Below are positions 55,258-62,713 of a stretch of 64,000 nt of DNA, piece after piece. How positions within the stretch are numbered: the stretch's first letter is position 1; every line of letters begins with the position of its first letter. The DNA is taken from assembly GCA_023664535.1 (NCBI GenBank), contig JAMPFJ010000006.1, forward strand, positions 1-64,000. The letters run 5' to 3'. The notes beneath the pieces are model-generated. The model saw nothing but the letters and a program-made list of their open reading frames with translations. It made no database searches and was not told the DNA's origin. The position numbers were made by a program, and so were the translations under genes. The stretch is from Bacteroidales bacterium. GTDB taxonomy: Bacteria; Bacillota; Clostridia; Lachnospirales; Lachnospiraceae.

Positions 55258-57114
55258 ATGAAGAAGATTAGTTTCAGAATAAGAAATTTTGACAAGGAAC
55301 AGTTTCTGACCTTTAATATTGATAATGATGCGGATTTGGATGAAGAATTGCTTGATTTTATTGAGGATGAAGAGCCAAAGGGTATTGTTCCGGTGATTTT
55401 TGAAGAAAACGATGAATTTGATACATTTTCCTATAATGTTACGGACAAGATTCATTTATGTGAGCTGTCCAACCAGGAAATTAACGCAGAGATGGTGTTA
55501 AAGGTATTGCGGGGGCTTATCCTGTCGCTGATTGATATGTCGGAGTACAGGATTCCGTTATCCTATCTTGTGCTGAACCGTAATTATATCTATGTGGATT
55601 CCGAGTACCAGATAGAGTTTATCTGTATTCCGTTAGAGGACATGCAGGAGGAGACGGATATTAACAGCTTTTTAAGGAATTTTCTGGCGTCCCTGCGGTA
55701 TGAGCCCTCCGGAAATGATAATTATGTGGCACGGCTTTTTACTTATATCAACAACTATGCGGTGTTTAATCTGCGGAATATGCTGACTTTGGTAGAGGAG
55801 CTGATGGAGGAGCTGGATATAGAGATTCCGGAAAACTCTTCCGGCGAAATTTATGCAGAGTACGAAGAGGTTTTAGATGTTGCGGAAAAGGCAGAGAGTG
55901 AAGAGGAGGTTCCGGATTCGTTTGGAGGAACGGCAGGATTTGAAGAAGAGGGATTGGCAGGGAAGCCGGAAGCGGAAGAAGAGACTATTCCGGTAGAAGA
56001 AGCGGAATTGGAGGAAGAGGCAGCTCCGATAGAGGAAGCAGAAATAGAGGAGGAGACTGTTCCGGCGGAAGAAGCGGAATTAGAAGAAGAGGCAGTTCCG
56101 ATAGAGGAAGCAGAATTGGAAGAAGAGGCAGTTCCGGCAGAGGAAGCAGAAGCGGAGGAAGAGACTGTTCCGGCAGAGGAAGCAGAAGCGGAGGAAGAGA
56201 TTGTTCCGGTAGAGGAAACAGAATTGGAGGAAGAGATTGTTCCGGCGGAAGAAGCAGAAGCGGAGGAAGAAGCGGTTCCGGCAGAGGAAGCAGAATTGGA
56301 GGAAGAGACCGTTCCGGCAGAAGAAGCGGAACCGAAGGATGCAGCCCTGGCAGAGGAAGCGGATTCGGACGAGGCGGAGATTCTTACGGAGGAGCCGGAT
56401 ACCAGCCAGGAAATCGTGAACAAATTAAAAGAAAAGCTTGCGAGAAATAAGAAGAGCCAGGAATTAGACGAGGAGCCGGGCGGCACAGAGGAATCGGACG
56501 GAGAGAAGAAAGGGCTTAAGAAGCCGGCGTTTAAGACAAAGGACACGTCAATAACCGGAGTGGTTATCCCGGATGAGTTAGACGAATTTCTGGCGGAAAA
56601 GGAAATGGAAGAGGAGATGGCTCACCACGAGGAGTCGAGCTTGAAAATCAAGAAGAATATCAAGGTTAACCGGGCAAGTATTGTAAAGAATACCCAGGAG
56701 GAGCTGAAAGCGGCTGCGGAAGTGGAATCGGAGGCAGAGGCGGAAAAGACCGGCGGAGACGGGGATGAAGAGGACGGCGCTGCGGCGAACCAGGCGGCAA
56801 AGGGCGCTGCCGTTCCGAAGGTAAATCCGTATTTAATCCGGGTTAATACAAAAGAACGGGTAATGATTACCAAGCAGAATTTCAAAATCGGTAAGGCAAG
56901 CATGGGAGTGGATTATACGGTAAAAGGCAACGGAGCAGTCAGCAGGGTGCATGCGATAATTACCAACAAGGACGGCGCATACTTTATTAAGGATAACAAA
57001 TCCACGAATCACACCTATGTAAACGGGAAGAATATTGAAGACGGAGAGAATGAAGAACTGGTTAACGACAGCAAGATTGTTCTGGGCGACGAGGAATTTA
57101 TCTTCAAATTATAA
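55258..57114 (+). CDS. FHA-domain protein with N-terminal DUF6382-like domain and acidic repeats
   Basis: A 618-aa soluble protein. The N-terminal region (1-190; ISFRIRNFDKEQFLTFNIDN, ...LSLIDMSEYRIPLSYLVLNRNYIYVDSEYQIEFICIPLED) matches the DUF6382 type often paired with FHA in Clostridia. The middle has nine tandem 12-residue repeats (consensus EAELEEEAVPAE). A basic/charged linker follows, then a C-terminal FHA domain (about 520-618) with the phosphothreonine-binding pattern GKASMGVDYTV, GAVSRVHAII, KSTNHTYVNGK. ATG 55258 has GGAAGGGGAAG upstream; a TTG at 55240 is less likely. It presumably binds a phosphorylated partner of a Ser/Thr kinase, none of which is in this window. Confidence 0.85.
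   Translation: MKKISFRIRNFDKEQFLTFNIDNDADLDEELLDFIEDEEPKGIVPVIFEENDEFDTFSYNVTDKIHLCELSNQEINAEMVLKVLRGLILSLIDMSEYRIPLSYLVLNRNYIYVDSEYQIEFICIPLEDMQEETDINSFLRNFLASLRYEPSGNDNYVARLFTYINNYAVFNLRNMLTLVEELMEELDIEIPENSSGEIYAEYEEVLDVAEKAESEEEVPDSFGGTAGFEEEGLAGKPEAEEETIPVEEAELEEEAAPIEEAEIEEETVPAEEAELEEEAVPIEEAELEEEAVPAEEAEAEEETVPAEEAEAEEEIVPVEETELEEEIVPAEEAEAEEEAVPAEEAELEEETVPAEEAEPKDAALAEEADSDEAEILTEEPDTSQEIVNKLKEKLARNKKSQELDEEPGGTEESDGEKKGLKKPAFKTKDTSITGVVIPDELDEFLAEKEMEEEMAHHEESSLKIKKNIKVNRASIVKNTQEELKAAAEVESEAEAEKTGGDGDEEDGAAANQAAKGAAVPKVNPYLIRVNTKERVMITKQNFKIGKASMGVDYTVKGNGAVSRVHAIITNKDGAYFIKDNKSTNHTYVNGKNIEDGENEELVNDSKIVLGDEEFIFKL
55999..56322 (+). repeat. Nine tandem 36-bp repeats inside the FHA gene
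   Basis: In-frame 36-bp units encoding EAELEEEAVPAE-type dodecapeptides, with partial units on both sides. Most differences are in the third to fourth codon (ELE/EAE/EIE) and the hydrophobic positions (AVPI/TVPA/IVPV). The unit number is likely to vary between strains by slippage or recombination. Confidence 0.9.
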
Positions 57115-57176
57115 TCCTGCGCCGTATCGAATACCGGCATTGCATTAACGGATAAGGGACAAAAGAGGGGCAGGAT

Positions 57177-57839
57177 ATGATTGAAGCGGTAGTGTTTGAT
57201 ATGGACGGTGTGATTTTTGATTCGGAGAAGCTGTACCGGAAACACTGGATGATAACGGGAAGGGAATACGGTATAGCCGATGAAGTGATGGAAAGGCTGT
57301 GCAACCGGATTGCCGGAGCGACAAAGGAGCATAATGAAAAGCTGATGAAATCCCACTTTGGAGAGGCGTTTGATTATGACACATTCCGCACGAAGACCAT
57401 GATGCGGATGGACAAGGATATTTCGGAGCATGGCATAGAGTTAAAGCCGGGGGTTATGGAGCTTTTCGGCTATCTGACGGAAAACGGATACAAAATAGGA
57501 CTGGCGACCTCTACCATTAGGGAACGGGCGGAGAGGAATTTAAAAAATGCGGGGATATTGGAGTTTTTCGACGGGATTGTATACGGCGGTACGGTGCCTC
57601 ACGGTAAGCCGGCGCCGGATATCTATATAAAGGCGTGTGAGCAGCTAGGCGTTGCCGCTGACAAAGCCATGGGAATAGAGGATTCTCTCAATGGAGTAAA
57701 GGCTTCGGCGGCAGCGGGACTATATACCGTCATGGTTATTGATTTGATTCAGCCGACAGGGGAGATAAAGCCGCTGGCAAAGCAGATTTATCATTCGTTG
57801 GCAGAGGTTGCGGAACTTTTACAAAAGGGAATAATTTAG
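57177..57839 (+). CDS. HAD-family hydrolase, beta-phosphoglucomutase-like
   Basis: A 220-aa HAD subfamily IA enzyme: VVFDMDGVIFDSEKLYRKHW (nucleophile and acid Asp in DMDG), helical cap (18-80), motif II IGLATSTIRERAERNL, motif III KPAPDIYIKACEQL and motif IV MGIEDSLNGVKAS. It is probably a sugar-phosphate phosphatase or mutase; the substrate is unknown. ATG 57177 follows AGGGGCAGG. Confidence 0.93.
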   Translation: MIEAVVFDMDGVIFDSEKLYRKHWMITGREYGIADEVMERLCNRIAGATKEHNEKLMKSHFGEAFDYDTFRTKTMMRMDKDISEHGIELKPGVMELFGYLTENGYKIGLATSTIRERAERNLKNAGILEFFDGIVYGGTVPHGKPAPDIYIKACEQLGVAADKAMGIEDSLNGVKASAAAGLYTVMVIDLIQPTGEIKPLAKQIYHSLAEVAELLQKGII

Positions 57840-57864
57840 TATTTCCCCTCATATATTGCACTAT

Positions 57865-58158
57865 ACCAGATATTTGCGAAGCCTGAGTTTCTCAAGACGT
57901 GCGTTGTATAATATAGACAAATCAACGCAGGCACGCTTTCGCTGCTTGTCGCACGTAATGGTACATAAGCATGTAACACTGTGCCCACTGAGCTCGATAT
58001 AACCTCGCTAAGTGGGCAAGTGTACTTTCGTACTAGGCTCGAAAACACCTCGCCAAGTACGAAGTGCAAGTACCAACGGCTCCAAAGCGCCTTGCTTATG
58101 ATATTGTCTATATTATACAACTGGGTTTTGAAAATAAGGGGTTTCGCAAATATCTGGT
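57865..58158. mobile_element. Diverged palindromic element, copy D, with two central stem-loops
   Basis: A 294-bp relative of copies A and B. The ends ACCAGATATTTGCGAA and TTTCGCAAATATCTGGT are inverted repeats. The TTGTATAATATAGACAA / TTGTCTATATTATACAA layer and CGCTTTCGCTGCTTGTCGC are shared. The centre holds two stem-loops instead of one: TGCCCACT (57982-57989) with AGTGGGCA (58011-58018), and TTCGTACT (58027-58034) with AGTACGAA (58056-58063). Each has a purine-A mismatch, a 3-bp inner stem (AGC/GCT; GGC/GCC) and a 13-nt loop TCGA..A..ACCTC. No clear direct-repeat flank is seen. Confidence 0.85.
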
Positions 58159-58201
58159 AACGACTAAGCGGGATGGCGGATTAGAGTTAAGGAGTGTGGA
58201 T

Positions 58202-58564
58202 ATGAGTATTGGAAGAAAGTTTGCGACGGTAATCAAAGGGCTCATTTTTTCCTATGCGGCAACCGGAATTTTATTAGTGCTGCTGGCGTTTTTGGTGTAT
58301 AAATTCCGGCTTGGGGAATCGGTAACGGATATGGCGATTTTGGCAATTTATGTTGTCGTAACCTTTATCGGGGCATTTATTACCGGAAAACGGGTAAAGG
58401 AACAGAAGTTTCTGTGGGGACTTTTACTCGGTGTTTTCTATATTGCCATCATATCGGCGGTGGCAGTTGTTATCGGGCAGGCGTTTCAGGTGGCGAGTAC
58501 TGCCAATCTGACTACTGCGGCGCTCTGTATCGGCGGAGGGCTGTTAGGCGGAATGTTAAGCTGA
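58202..58564 (+). CDS. TIGR04086-like small membrane protein
   Basis: A 120-aa protein with four helices (about 12-34, 41-61, 72-92 and 98-118) and the sequence SIGRKFATVIKGLIFSYAATGILLVLLAFLVYKF, with the Gly-rich end LTTAALCIGGGLLGGMLS, matching the TIGR04086 membrane family common in Clostridia. The function is unknown. The start at 58202 has AAGGAG; the open frame continues 46 codons upstream into copy D, but that is element-derived. Confidence 0.78.
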   Translation: MSIGRKFATVIKGLIFSYAATGILLVLLAFLVYKFRLGESVTDMAILAIYVVVTFIGAFITGKRVKEQKFLWGLLLGVFYIAIISAVAVVIGQAFQVASTANLTTAALCIGGGLLGGMLS

Positions 58565-58632
58565 TATCCGCTTTTTGCCAGTCGGCGGATAATCCCAGAA
58601 AAGAAAATTAGGGAATTAGGGTGAGTTAGACG

Positions 58633-58661
58633 TTGACCTTGGAAAAACCTTGTGTTATACT
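58633..58661 (+). promoter_or_regulatory. Promoter of the SCIFF gene
   Basis: TTGACC (58633-58638), 17 bp, TATACT (58656-58661). Confidence 0.8.
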
Positions 58662-58717
58662 GTACCCTACAACAGACATTTGCAAAGTGCATTGTCCGGG
58701 AATGTGAGGTAAGAGAG

Positions 58718-58858
58718 ATGAAGCATATTAAGACATTAACAGACAAGACGTTGAAGAATACAATGGAAAAGGGTGGCTGCGGTGAATGCCAGACCTCCTG
58801 TCAGTCAGCTTGTAAGACTTCTTGTACCGTTGGAAACCAGACCTGTGAAAACAAATAG
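58718..58858 (+). CDS. scfA: SCIFF ranthipeptide/thioether precursor peptide
   Basis: A 46-residue peptide with six cysteines (C21, C24, C28, C32, C36, C43), matching the 'six cysteines in forty-five residues' family. The core TSCQSACKTSCTVGNQTC is nearly invariant in Clostridia. C32 and T37 align with the Cys and Thr linked by a thioether in the CteA peptide of Clostridium thermocellum. ATG 58718 has a weak GAGGTAAGAG site. Its maturase follows, after a terminator-like hairpin. The biological role of SCIFF is not known. Confidence 0.95.
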   Translation: MKHIKTLTDKTLKNTMEKGGCGECQTSCQSACKTSCTVGNQTCENK

Positions 58859-58913
58859 TCTTTTCATCCGTTAAGCGGTTTGTGGAGCATATTCTGGTTA
58901 ATAAAAGAATAAA

Positions 58914-58951
58914 GGGGCTGTCCTCGAAGAAAAATGTGTGACAGTCCTTTT
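58914..58951 (+). terminator. Hairpin/attenuator between SCIFF and its maturase
   Basis: GGGCTGTC pairs with GACAGTCC (one wobble), followed by TTTTCGTTGTGTTT. It may keep precursor mRNA far more abundant than maturase mRNA. Confidence 0.6.
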
Positions 58952-58977
58952 CGTTGTGTTTATAAGAAGGAGTAAAT

Positions 58978-60336
58978 GTGATACATCAATATAAAAATAA
59001 TGGGTATAACATTGTATTAGACGTATGCAGCGGTTCAGTCCATGTGGTGGATGATTTGGTATATGATGTGATTGCCCTGTATGAAGAACTGAGTCGGGAT
59101 GAACTGGTAAACCGGCTTTCCCGATATCCAGCGGAGGAAGTACGGGAAGCATATGCCGAGGTAGAGGAATTGAAGGAAGCGGGACAGCTTTTCACGGAGG
59201 ATGTTTACCGGGATGCTGTCATTGATTTCAAGAAACGGAAAACCGTGGTGAAGGCTTTATGCCTGCATATTGCCCATGACTGCAATCTTGCCTGCCGGTA
59301 TTGCTTTGCGGGAGAGGGAGAGTATCATGGCGGGCGTTCTCTGATGAGTTATGAAGTAGGAAAAAAAGCGCTGGATTTTCTTATCGCCAATTCGGGAAAC
59401 CGGGTAAATCTTGAGGTAGACTTTTTTGGCGGCGAGCCGCTGATGAATTTTCAGGTGGTAAAGGATTTGGTCGCCTATGGCAGAAGCAGGGAAGAGGAAT
59501 GCAATAAAAAATTCCGTTTTACGTTGACTACAAACGGGATGCTGTTAGATGATGAGGTAATGGAATTTGCCAATCGGGAAATGGCAAACGTGGTGCTAAG
59601 CATTGACGGCAGAAAAGAGATTCATGATTTTATGCGCCCCACCCGGAACGGAAAGGGCAGCTATGATTTGATTATCGATAAATTTAAGAAAATGGCGGAG
59701 CTTAGGAATCAGACAAACTATTATGTCAGAGGCACCTTTACCCATTATAATCCGGATTTTTCAAAGGATGTGCTGCATCTGGCAGACCTTGGCTTTAAGC
59801 AGATATCCGCCGAACCGGTGGTGGCGCCGGCAGACCAGGATTATGCGATAACCGAGGAAGATTTGCCGAAGCTGTTTGCTGAATATGATACGCTTGCCAG
59901 GGAGATGATTAAGAGGGAAAAGGCGGGAAAAGGATTTACCTTTTTCCATTTCATGATAGATTTAACCGGAGGGCCGTGTCTGTATAAGCGGCTTTCGGGG
60001 TGCGGTTCCGGAACGGAGTATTTAGCGGTGACCCCCTGGGGGGATTTGTATCCCTGCCATCAGTTTGTGGGGATAGAGGAATTCCGGCTGGGAAATGTGG
60101 ATACGGGAATCGAAAAAACGGAGCTGGTGGATGAGTTTAAGCTTTGTAATGTCTATGCAAAGGATAAATGTAAGGATTGTTTTGCAAGATTCTACTGTAG
60201 CGGGGGCTGTGCGGCGAATGCCTATAATTTTCACGGTAATCTGCTGGACGCATATGATATCGGCTGTGAGCTGGAGCAAAAACGGGTGGAATGTGCATTG
60301 ATGATAAAAGCCGCACTGGCGGATGAGGAACGCTAA
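58978..60336 (+). CDS. scfB: SCIFF radical-SAM maturase (CteB-like)
   Basis: A 452-aa radical SAM enzyme that forms Cys-to-residue thioether links in the SCIFF peptide. The N-terminal RiPP-recognition-like domain (1-90; NIVLDVCSGSVHVVDDLVYDVIALYEEL) is followed by the cluster motif C102-x3-C106-x2-C109 (HDCNLACRYCF) and FFGGEPLMNF. The C-terminal SPASM region has many cysteines (GPCLYKRLSGCGSGTEYLAVTPWGDLYPCHQF, CNVYAKDKCKDCFARFYCSGGC, IGCELEQKRVEC) for auxiliary Fe-S clusters. It starts at GTG 58978 behind AAGGAG. It lies directly after its substrate gene. Confidence 0.95.
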   Translation: MIHQYKNNGYNIVLDVCSGSVHVVDDLVYDVIALYEELSRDELVNRLSRYPAEEVREAYAEVEELKEAGQLFTEDVYRDAVIDFKKRKTVVKALCLHIAHDCNLACRYCFAGEGEYHGGRSLMSYEVGKKALDFLIANSGNRVNLEVDFFGGEPLMNFQVVKDLVAYGRSREEECNKKFRFTLTTNGMLLDDEVMEFANREMANVVLSIDGRKEIHDFMRPTRNGKGSYDLIIDKFKKMAELRNQTNYYVRGTFTHYNPDFSKDVLHLADLGFKQISAEPVVAPADQDYAITEEDLPKLFAEYDTLAREMIKREKAGKGFTFFHFMIDLTGGPCLYKRLSGCGSGTEYLAVTPWGDLYPCHQFVGIEEFRLGNVDTGIEKTELVDEFKLCNVYAKDKCKDCFARFYCSGGCAANAYNFHGNLLDAYDIGCELEQKRVECALMIKAALADEER

Positions 60337-60402
60337 GAAAAAGCCGCAGGAGGTTAATCTGGTAAAGAAAATGGTTACCAATAGAAGAAGGAGAGAAAAG
60401 GA

Positions 60403-62649
60403 ATGAAAAAGGCAAAAAGAAACAGTGTGCTGACAATCTTGATATTTATTCTGGTACTTGCACTGGGAGCATATACAACCGTGGTGGGACTGGGTAAAGA
60501 GCATGTCGGAACAGCGAAGAACATTATTCTGGGTCTGGACCTTGCCGGGGGTGTCAGCATAACATATCAGATTAAGGAGGACAAGCCTTCCGACCAGGAT
60601 ATCCGGGATACGCTGACCCGTTTGCAGCAGCGTGCAGATACGTATTCACCGGACAGTAATGTGTACCGTGAGGGCTCCGACCGGATTAGCATTGAGATTC
60701 CGGGAGTAAGCGATGCCAATCAGATTTTACAGGATTTGGGTAAGCCGGGTGCGCTGGAATTTATTGATGAGGATAATTACCAGAAGTTTGCTGCCGGTGA
60801 GGAATATGAGGCACTGTTGACCGGTTCTGATGTGAAGAACGCAGTGGCGGCGATTGATAATTCCGGTACGATTCAGGAGTATGTGGTTCAGCTTGCGTTT
60901 TCCGATGAGGGAACAAAGAAGTTTGCGGAAGCCACTACCAATAATATAGGAAAAAGAATTTATATCATTTATGACGGGCAGATTGCTTCGATGCCGACGG
61001 TACAGACGGCAATTACCGGAGGAAGTGCTGAGATTAACGGCATGGCGGATGACGAGGAGGCAGAACAGCTTGCCCAGACTATCCGTATTGGTGCGCTTCC
61101 GTTAACGCTGGAGGAGCTGCGCTCCAATGAGGTAGGCGCTACGCTGGGACAGGATGCCCTTAGCACTACGCTGAAAGCCGGGGCGATTGGTATGGGGGTT
61201 ATCGCCGTGATTATGATTATCTTATACCTGCTGCCGGGTGTGATTTCCGTGCTTGCCTTGATTGCTTATGTTGTACTGATGTTATTGTGTCTGAACGGAT
61301 TTAACGCCAGCTTAACGCTGCCGGGTCTTGCCGGTATCGTATTAACGATTGGTATGGCGGTGGATGCCAACGTCATTATCTTTACCCGTATCAAGGAGGA
61401 GCTTGGCGCCGGCGCTACCGTGAAAGCGGCGATTGACGCAGGCTTTAACAAGGCGGCATCTGCAATTATCGACAGTAATATTACAACTCTGATTGCGGCG
61501 GTTGTCCTTTATATTATGGGTATCGGTTCCATCAAAGGTTTTGCGTTAACGTTGGGAATCGGTATTGTGTTGTCCATGTTTACCGCTTTGTTTGTCACCA
61601 AGCACCTGTTAAAGGCGGCATATACATTAGGTCTGCAAAGTCCGAAGCTTTACGGGGCGAAGAAAGAGGCAAAGGTAAAGGGATATGTCAAGTTTTCCCG
61701 TATCGCCTACGGAATTTCCATTGTGGTTATTGCGGCAGGTCTGATTGCCCTTCCGGTATTTAAGAGTAAAAGCGGTTCTACGCTGAATTACAGTCTGGAA
61801 TTTACCGGCGGTACGTCCATGACGATTGAGTTTGGCGAGTATTATGATTTACAAAGAGCAGAGGGAGAAATTCTTCCGGTTATCGCCGAGGCGGCGGGGA
61901 TTTCCGAGGCGGATATCCAGGTGCAGAATGTAAAAAATTCTAATGAAATTGTATTTAAGACCGCCGAGCTTGCGGTGGCGCAGCGTGATGCGGTGGAGGA
62001 AGCGCTCCGCTCCGGATTTGATGTGCAGGAGTTTAACCTGGAAAATATCAGCTCCACCATCAGCAGTGAGATGCAGAGAAATGCGATTGTGTCCGTGCTG
62101 ATTGCCACAATCATGATGCTGATTTATATTGCCATCCGGTTTAGTGATGTGAAGTTTGGTGCTGCGGCAGTAATTGCCCTGCTGCACGATGTTCTGGTGG
62201 TATTTGCATTGTATTCCATCGGAAGGCTGTCCGTAGGTAATACCTTTATTGCCTGTATGTTGACGATAGTCGGTTACTCCATCAATGCAACGATTATCAT
62301 TTTTGACCGTGTTCGTGAGAACCTGACACTGATGACGGATAAGAAAGAGACCTATGAGAATATTGTGAATACGTCGATTTCACAAACCTTTACCAGAACG
62401 ATTTATACAACGCTTACCACCTTTGTTATGGTGTTTATTCTGTATATTATGGGTGTCACTTCAATTAAGGAGTTCGCCCTTACCCTGATGTGCGGGTTAA
62501 TCTGTGGTGCATATTCTTCCGTATGTATTACCGGACCGCTCTGGTATCTGCTTAAGACGAAGGCAGGTAAGCTGGAGAGAAACAGCGCAAACGGAAAGTC
62601 CGGAAAAGGAAAAGAACAGCCCAAGTCGAAAAAAGCAAAGAAAGCTTAA
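60403..62649 (+). CDS. secDF: Fused SecD-SecF protein translocase subunit
   Basis: A single 748-aa protein combining SecD and SecF. The SecD half (1-425) has an N-terminal helix, ILGLDLAGGVSITYQI, the P1 domain, and TM helices 2-6 with TIGMAVDANVIIFTRIKEEL. The SecF half (about 430-725) has NYSLEFTGGTSMTIEFG and IVGYSINATIIIFDRVREN. The conserved Asp of the proton/Na+ relay in each half is present (VDANVI; IFDRVREN). It uses the ion gradient to complete protein export. The C-tail is basic (KSGKGKEQPKSKKAKKA). Confidence 0.96.
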   Translation: MKKAKRNSVLTILIFILVLALGAYTTVVGLGKEHVGTAKNIILGLDLAGGVSITYQIKEDKPSDQDIRDTLTRLQQRADTYSPDSNVYREGSDRISIEIPGVSDANQILQDLGKPGALEFIDEDNYQKFAAGEEYEALLTGSDVKNAVAAIDNSGTIQEYVVQLAFSDEGTKKFAEATTNNIGKRIYIIYDGQIASMPTVQTAITGGSAEINGMADDEEAEQLAQTIRIGALPLTLEELRSNEVGATLGQDALSTTLKAGAIGMGVIAVIMIILYLLPGVISVLALIAYVVLMLLCLNGFNASLTLPGLAGIVLTIGMAVDANVIIFTRIKEELGAGATVKAAIDAGFNKAASAIIDSNITTLIAAVVLYIMGIGSIKGFALTLGIGIVLSMFTALFVTKHLLKAAYTLGLQSPKLYGAKKEAKVKGYVKFSRIAYGISIVVIAAGLIALPVFKSKSGSTLNYSLEFTGGTSMTIEFGEYYDLQRAEGEILPVIAEAAGISEADIQVQNVKNSNEIVFKTAELAVAQRDAVEEALRSGFDVQEFNLENISSTISSEMQRNAIVSVLIATIMMLIYIAIRFSDVKFGAAAVIALLHDVLVVFALYSIGRLSVGNTFIACMLTIVGYSINATIIIFDRVRENLTLMTDKKETYENIVNTSISQTFTRTIYTTLTTFVMVFILYIMGVTSIKEFALTLMCGLICGAYSSVCITGPLWYLLKTKAGKLERNSANGKSGKGKEQPKSKKAKKA

Positions 62650-62663
62650 TATTTGCAATAAAT

Positions 62664-62692
62664 AGGGACATGGCAGTTACCATGTCCCTTTG
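62664..62692 (+). terminator. Hairpin between secDF and recJ
   Basis: AGGGACATGG pairs perfectly with CCATGTCCCT around CAGTTA. Only three T follow, so it may be a partial terminator or an mRNA stabiliser. Confidence 0.5.
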
Positions 62693-62713
62693 GTACATAT
62701 AGGAGTTACAAAT

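Noticed and set aside
55999..56322. 36-bp tandem repeats considered as a CRISPR array
   Set aside because: The units are contiguous with no spacers, and are in frame inside a gene.
55851..56546. Minus-strand Ser/Ala-rich frame of 231 codons
   Set aside because: It is the antisense of the Glu-rich tandem repeats; the GAA/GAG codons of the real gene read as TTC/CTC and Ser codons in reverse. No start site.
58064..58201. N-terminal extension of the small membrane protein into copy D
   Set aside because: Element-derived sequence; the start at 58202 has its own ribosome site and matches the family N-terminus.
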